This document shows, piece by piece, positions 62,691 to 64,000 of a stretch of 64,000 bases of DNA. The notes below the pieces were generated by a model. That model did no database searches. It saw nothing but the letters and a program-made list of their open reading frames with translations, and was not told where the DNA came from. The position numbers and the translations under genes are program-made. Position 1 is the first letter of the stretch, and the number at the start of each line of letters is the position of its first letter. Source of the DNA: an uncultured Porphyromonadaceae bacterium (GTDB lineage Bacteria; Bacteroidota; Bacteroidia; Bacteroidales; Muribaculaceae); assembly GCA_947176915.1 (NCBI GenBank), contig CAMWSM010000001.1:79880-143879 (forward strand). The letters run 5' to 3'.

Positions 62691-63375
62691 CAACTCTCCA
62701 TTTAAGATACTCAAAATCCTCCGGTTCATCAAGATCAAAGCAAATGTGAGGCATCTCGTAAATCAGGGAACGTGGCGTTACGGCTCGCGGATTCTCACAG
62801 TCGAGGGCTTCGCGACGGTAGACATAAACCGAACCGTTCATATCGTACACCTTCGGCGCAGCCTGCCGGCTCTTGTAGACACCATCGCATACCACGCCGT
62901 AAAACCCGTTCTTCTTCTCTTCAACCATCGCGAAATAGGGATTTCTACCACAAGGGCTGACAGAGAAGATGGTCAGTGCGTCCGGACATTCCTCTATTCT
63001 TTTCACCATCTCAAGAATATCCTCCTCGGTGCGGAGAGGGGAAGTTATGTCGAGATCAAGCACGTAATCATATCTTTTCCCGTACTTCTTCTCAGCATAC
63101 AGCATTACATCGCGTATCGCCTCCGGCTTCCCGCACGTATCATTAGCCAGATAGTCAGGGCGAACATAATCGGTCGTCAGACCCCACTCAGCCGCCACAC
63201 GCCTTATCTCCTCCGAATCCGTAGAGAGTTCCACGTCAGCTCCAAGTTTAGGAGCCACCTCCAGTGCCTTCTCAATAGTATAGGCGATCAACGGTTTCCC
63301 GCCGATCTCCTTAATATTCTTGCCGGGAATCCCTTTCGAGCCTCCCCGACCGCATACAGTAATCAATAAATTCAT
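62668..63375 (-). CDS. CMP-sugar (acylneuraminate-type) cytidylyltransferase
   Basis: 235 residues. The nucleotide-binding ITVCGRGGSKGIPGKNIKEI and LDLDITSPLRTEEDILEM (metal-binding Asp) are those of NeuA/PseF/LegF enzymes that activate nonulosonic acids with CTP. SGSVYVYRRE-type substrate loop is DMNGSVYVYRREAL. No sialic, legionaminic or pseudaminic acid synthesis genes are nearby. The final VEGLGVRI and stop come from heptamer units. Confidence 0.85.
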   Translation of the reverse strand: MNLLITVCGRGGSKGIPGKNIKEIGGKPLIAYTIEKALEVAPKLGADVELSTDSEEIRRVAAEWGLTTDYVRPDYLANDTCGKPEAIRDVMLYAEKKYGKRYDYVLDLDITSPLRTEEDILEMVKRIEECPDALTIFSVSPCGRNPYFAMVEEKKNGFYGVVCDGVYKSRQAAPKVYDMNGSVYVYRREALDCENPRAVTPRSLIYEMPHICFDLDEPEDFEYLKWRVEGLGVRI

Positions 63376-63397
63376 AAGAATTATTTTTTATACACCG

Positions 63398-63405
63398 CAA
63401 AGATA
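63398..63405 (-). promoter_or_regulatory. -7 promoter element of the cytidylyltransferase gene
   Basis: Minus strand TATCTTTG, 22 bases upstream of the ATG at 63375. Confidence 0.65.
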
Positions 63406-63502
63406 ATTCATAAAATTCAATTAAAAAAATACTGCCTACCACCATCAAATGTCAATTATTTACTAACATGAATATCCCGATGCACAATTATTTTATTTCT
63501 AT

Positions 63503-63533
63503 TTTCAACTTTCAAATTTTTTAAATAACTTTG
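63503..63533 (+). promoter_or_regulatory. Promoter of the HU gene
   Basis: TAACTTTG at 63526-63533 with a TTTC at 63503-63506 as near-match -33 element, 19 bases apart. Leader of about 35 bases. Confidence 0.7.
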
Positions 63534-63571
63534 CATCTTGAATTCCAAAAACTAAAAAACTCTTATTAAAA

Positions 63572-63856
63572 ATGACAAAAGCAGAAATAGCAAATGAGAT
63601 TGCAAAAACTACCGGCCTTGAGAAATCCGCTGTAGTGACTGTTATCGAAAATTTCATGACAGTAGTGAAAGATTCTCTCGCTCACGGTGAAAACGTTTAC
63701 CTCCGTGGATTCGGTTCTTTCATCATCAAAAAGCGCGCTGAAAAGACAGCACGCAACATCTCCAAGAACACATCCCTCATTATTCCCGAACACAATATCC
63801 CGGCGTTCAAACCTGCTGATGTGTTCAAAGAGGAAGTAGCTAAAGCAACAAAGTAA
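63572..63856 (+). CDS. HU-family DNA-binding protein
   Basis: 94 residues, a complete HU/IHF-like architectural protein: helical dimerisation half (MTKAEIANEIAKTTGLEKSA), then GFGSFIIKKRAEKTARN and IPAFKPADVFKEEV for the beta arms and C-terminal helix. The arm tip reads NTSLIIPEHNIPAF rather than the usual Asn-Pro-x-Thr, with Pro still present. Bends and compacts DNA. Confidence 0.95.
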   Translation: MTKAEIANEIAKTTGLEKSAVVTVIENFMTVVKDSLAHGENVYLRGFGSFIIKKRAEKTARNISKNTSLIIPEHNIPAFKPADVFKEEVAKATK

Positions 63857-63933
63857 GTTTCCTCCGCAATTAGGATTTCTACTGCTCCAAGGAGCGCAAA
63901 ACGAGACTTATTCTCGTAAAAAATCAAACCAAA

Positions 63934-63979
63934 AAAAAGTTAAGTATCTCTTTGCAAGAGATACTTAACTTTTTTATTC
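63934..63979 (+). terminator. Terminator of the HU gene
   Basis: An 18-bp perfect stem (63934-63951 with 63957-63974) with A and T flanks; loop of 5. Two smaller hairpins (gctcc/ggagc, acgaga/tctcgt) precede it at 63889-63918. Confidence 0.93.
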
Positions 63980-64000
63980 CCCTTTTTATCAGGAAATTAT

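Overview
The window reads as chromosome from a member of the Bacteroidota, order Bacteroidales; a Muribaculaceae-like gut commensal is my best guess, but no rRNA gene is present to prove it. The grounds are promoters of the TTTG-N19/20-TAnnTTTG type, near absence of Shine-Dalgarno sites, an Mfa/Fim-type fimbrial operon with lipoprotein subunits, DUF3575/DUF3868 partners, a C69 dipeptidase, a secreted C1-type peptidase and a radical-SAM/lipoprotein pair typical of this order. No tRNA, rRNA, CRISPR array or complete insertion sequence was seen.

Layout. 0.3-3.6 kb: an ECF-like sigma factor, a membrane-anchored protein, and an AAA-ATPase/PD-(D/E)XK gene bracketed by two direct copies of a roughly 120-base repeat. 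3.9-16.5 kb (minus strand): a seven-gene fimbrial operon running from DUF3575 and DUF3868 proteins through the Mfa1-type major fimbrillin, the Mfa2-type anchor and three accessory or tip lipoproteins; the two largest carry carbohydrate-binding-like C-terminal regions. 16.8-19.8 kb: purT and a split ThrE-type amino-acid exporter. 20.0-20.5 kb: a frameshifted four-helix-bundle gene. 20.76-30.65 kb: a ten-gene tellurium-resistance-like (Ter) operon with three TerD, three von Willebrand A proteins, an AIM24 protein, a PP2C phosphatase, a kinase and a TerB-like protein. 30.8-33.4 kb: a calcium P-type ATPase.

33.5-39.85 kb is an A+T-rich accessory block: a type II restriction-modification pair, two AAA/DUF4143 ATPases each preceded by tandem palindromic sites at 32-bp spacing, and between them a strongly folded untranslated stretch shaped like a 6S RNA. 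40.0-43.5 kb: transketolase and a secreted bleomycin-hydrolase-type peptidase. 43.8-48.75 kb: a TPP riboswitch and thiS-tenI-like-thiE-thiG-thiH-tenA-thiD; thiF sits apart at 50.6-51.25 kb behind bioB, and thiC is absent. 48.9-50.4 kb: lipoprotein plus radical SAM/SPASM protein. 52.5-57.0 kb: gltB. 57.4-58.5 kb: an OmpA-family protein. 58.6-60.8 kb: a small HExxH protein and a GH2 beta-galactosidase wrecked by two internal deletions. 60.8-64 kb: C69 dipeptidase, a CMP-sugar cytidylyltransferase and an HU protein.

The most unexplained structure is non-coding: arrays of degenerate 7-base units in many intergenic gaps, densest inside the Ter operon. They often begin exactly at the stop codon of the upstream gene, and in one case supply the last residues and stop of a gene. 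REP-like hairpins nested inside terminator-like inverted repeats form a second repeat system.
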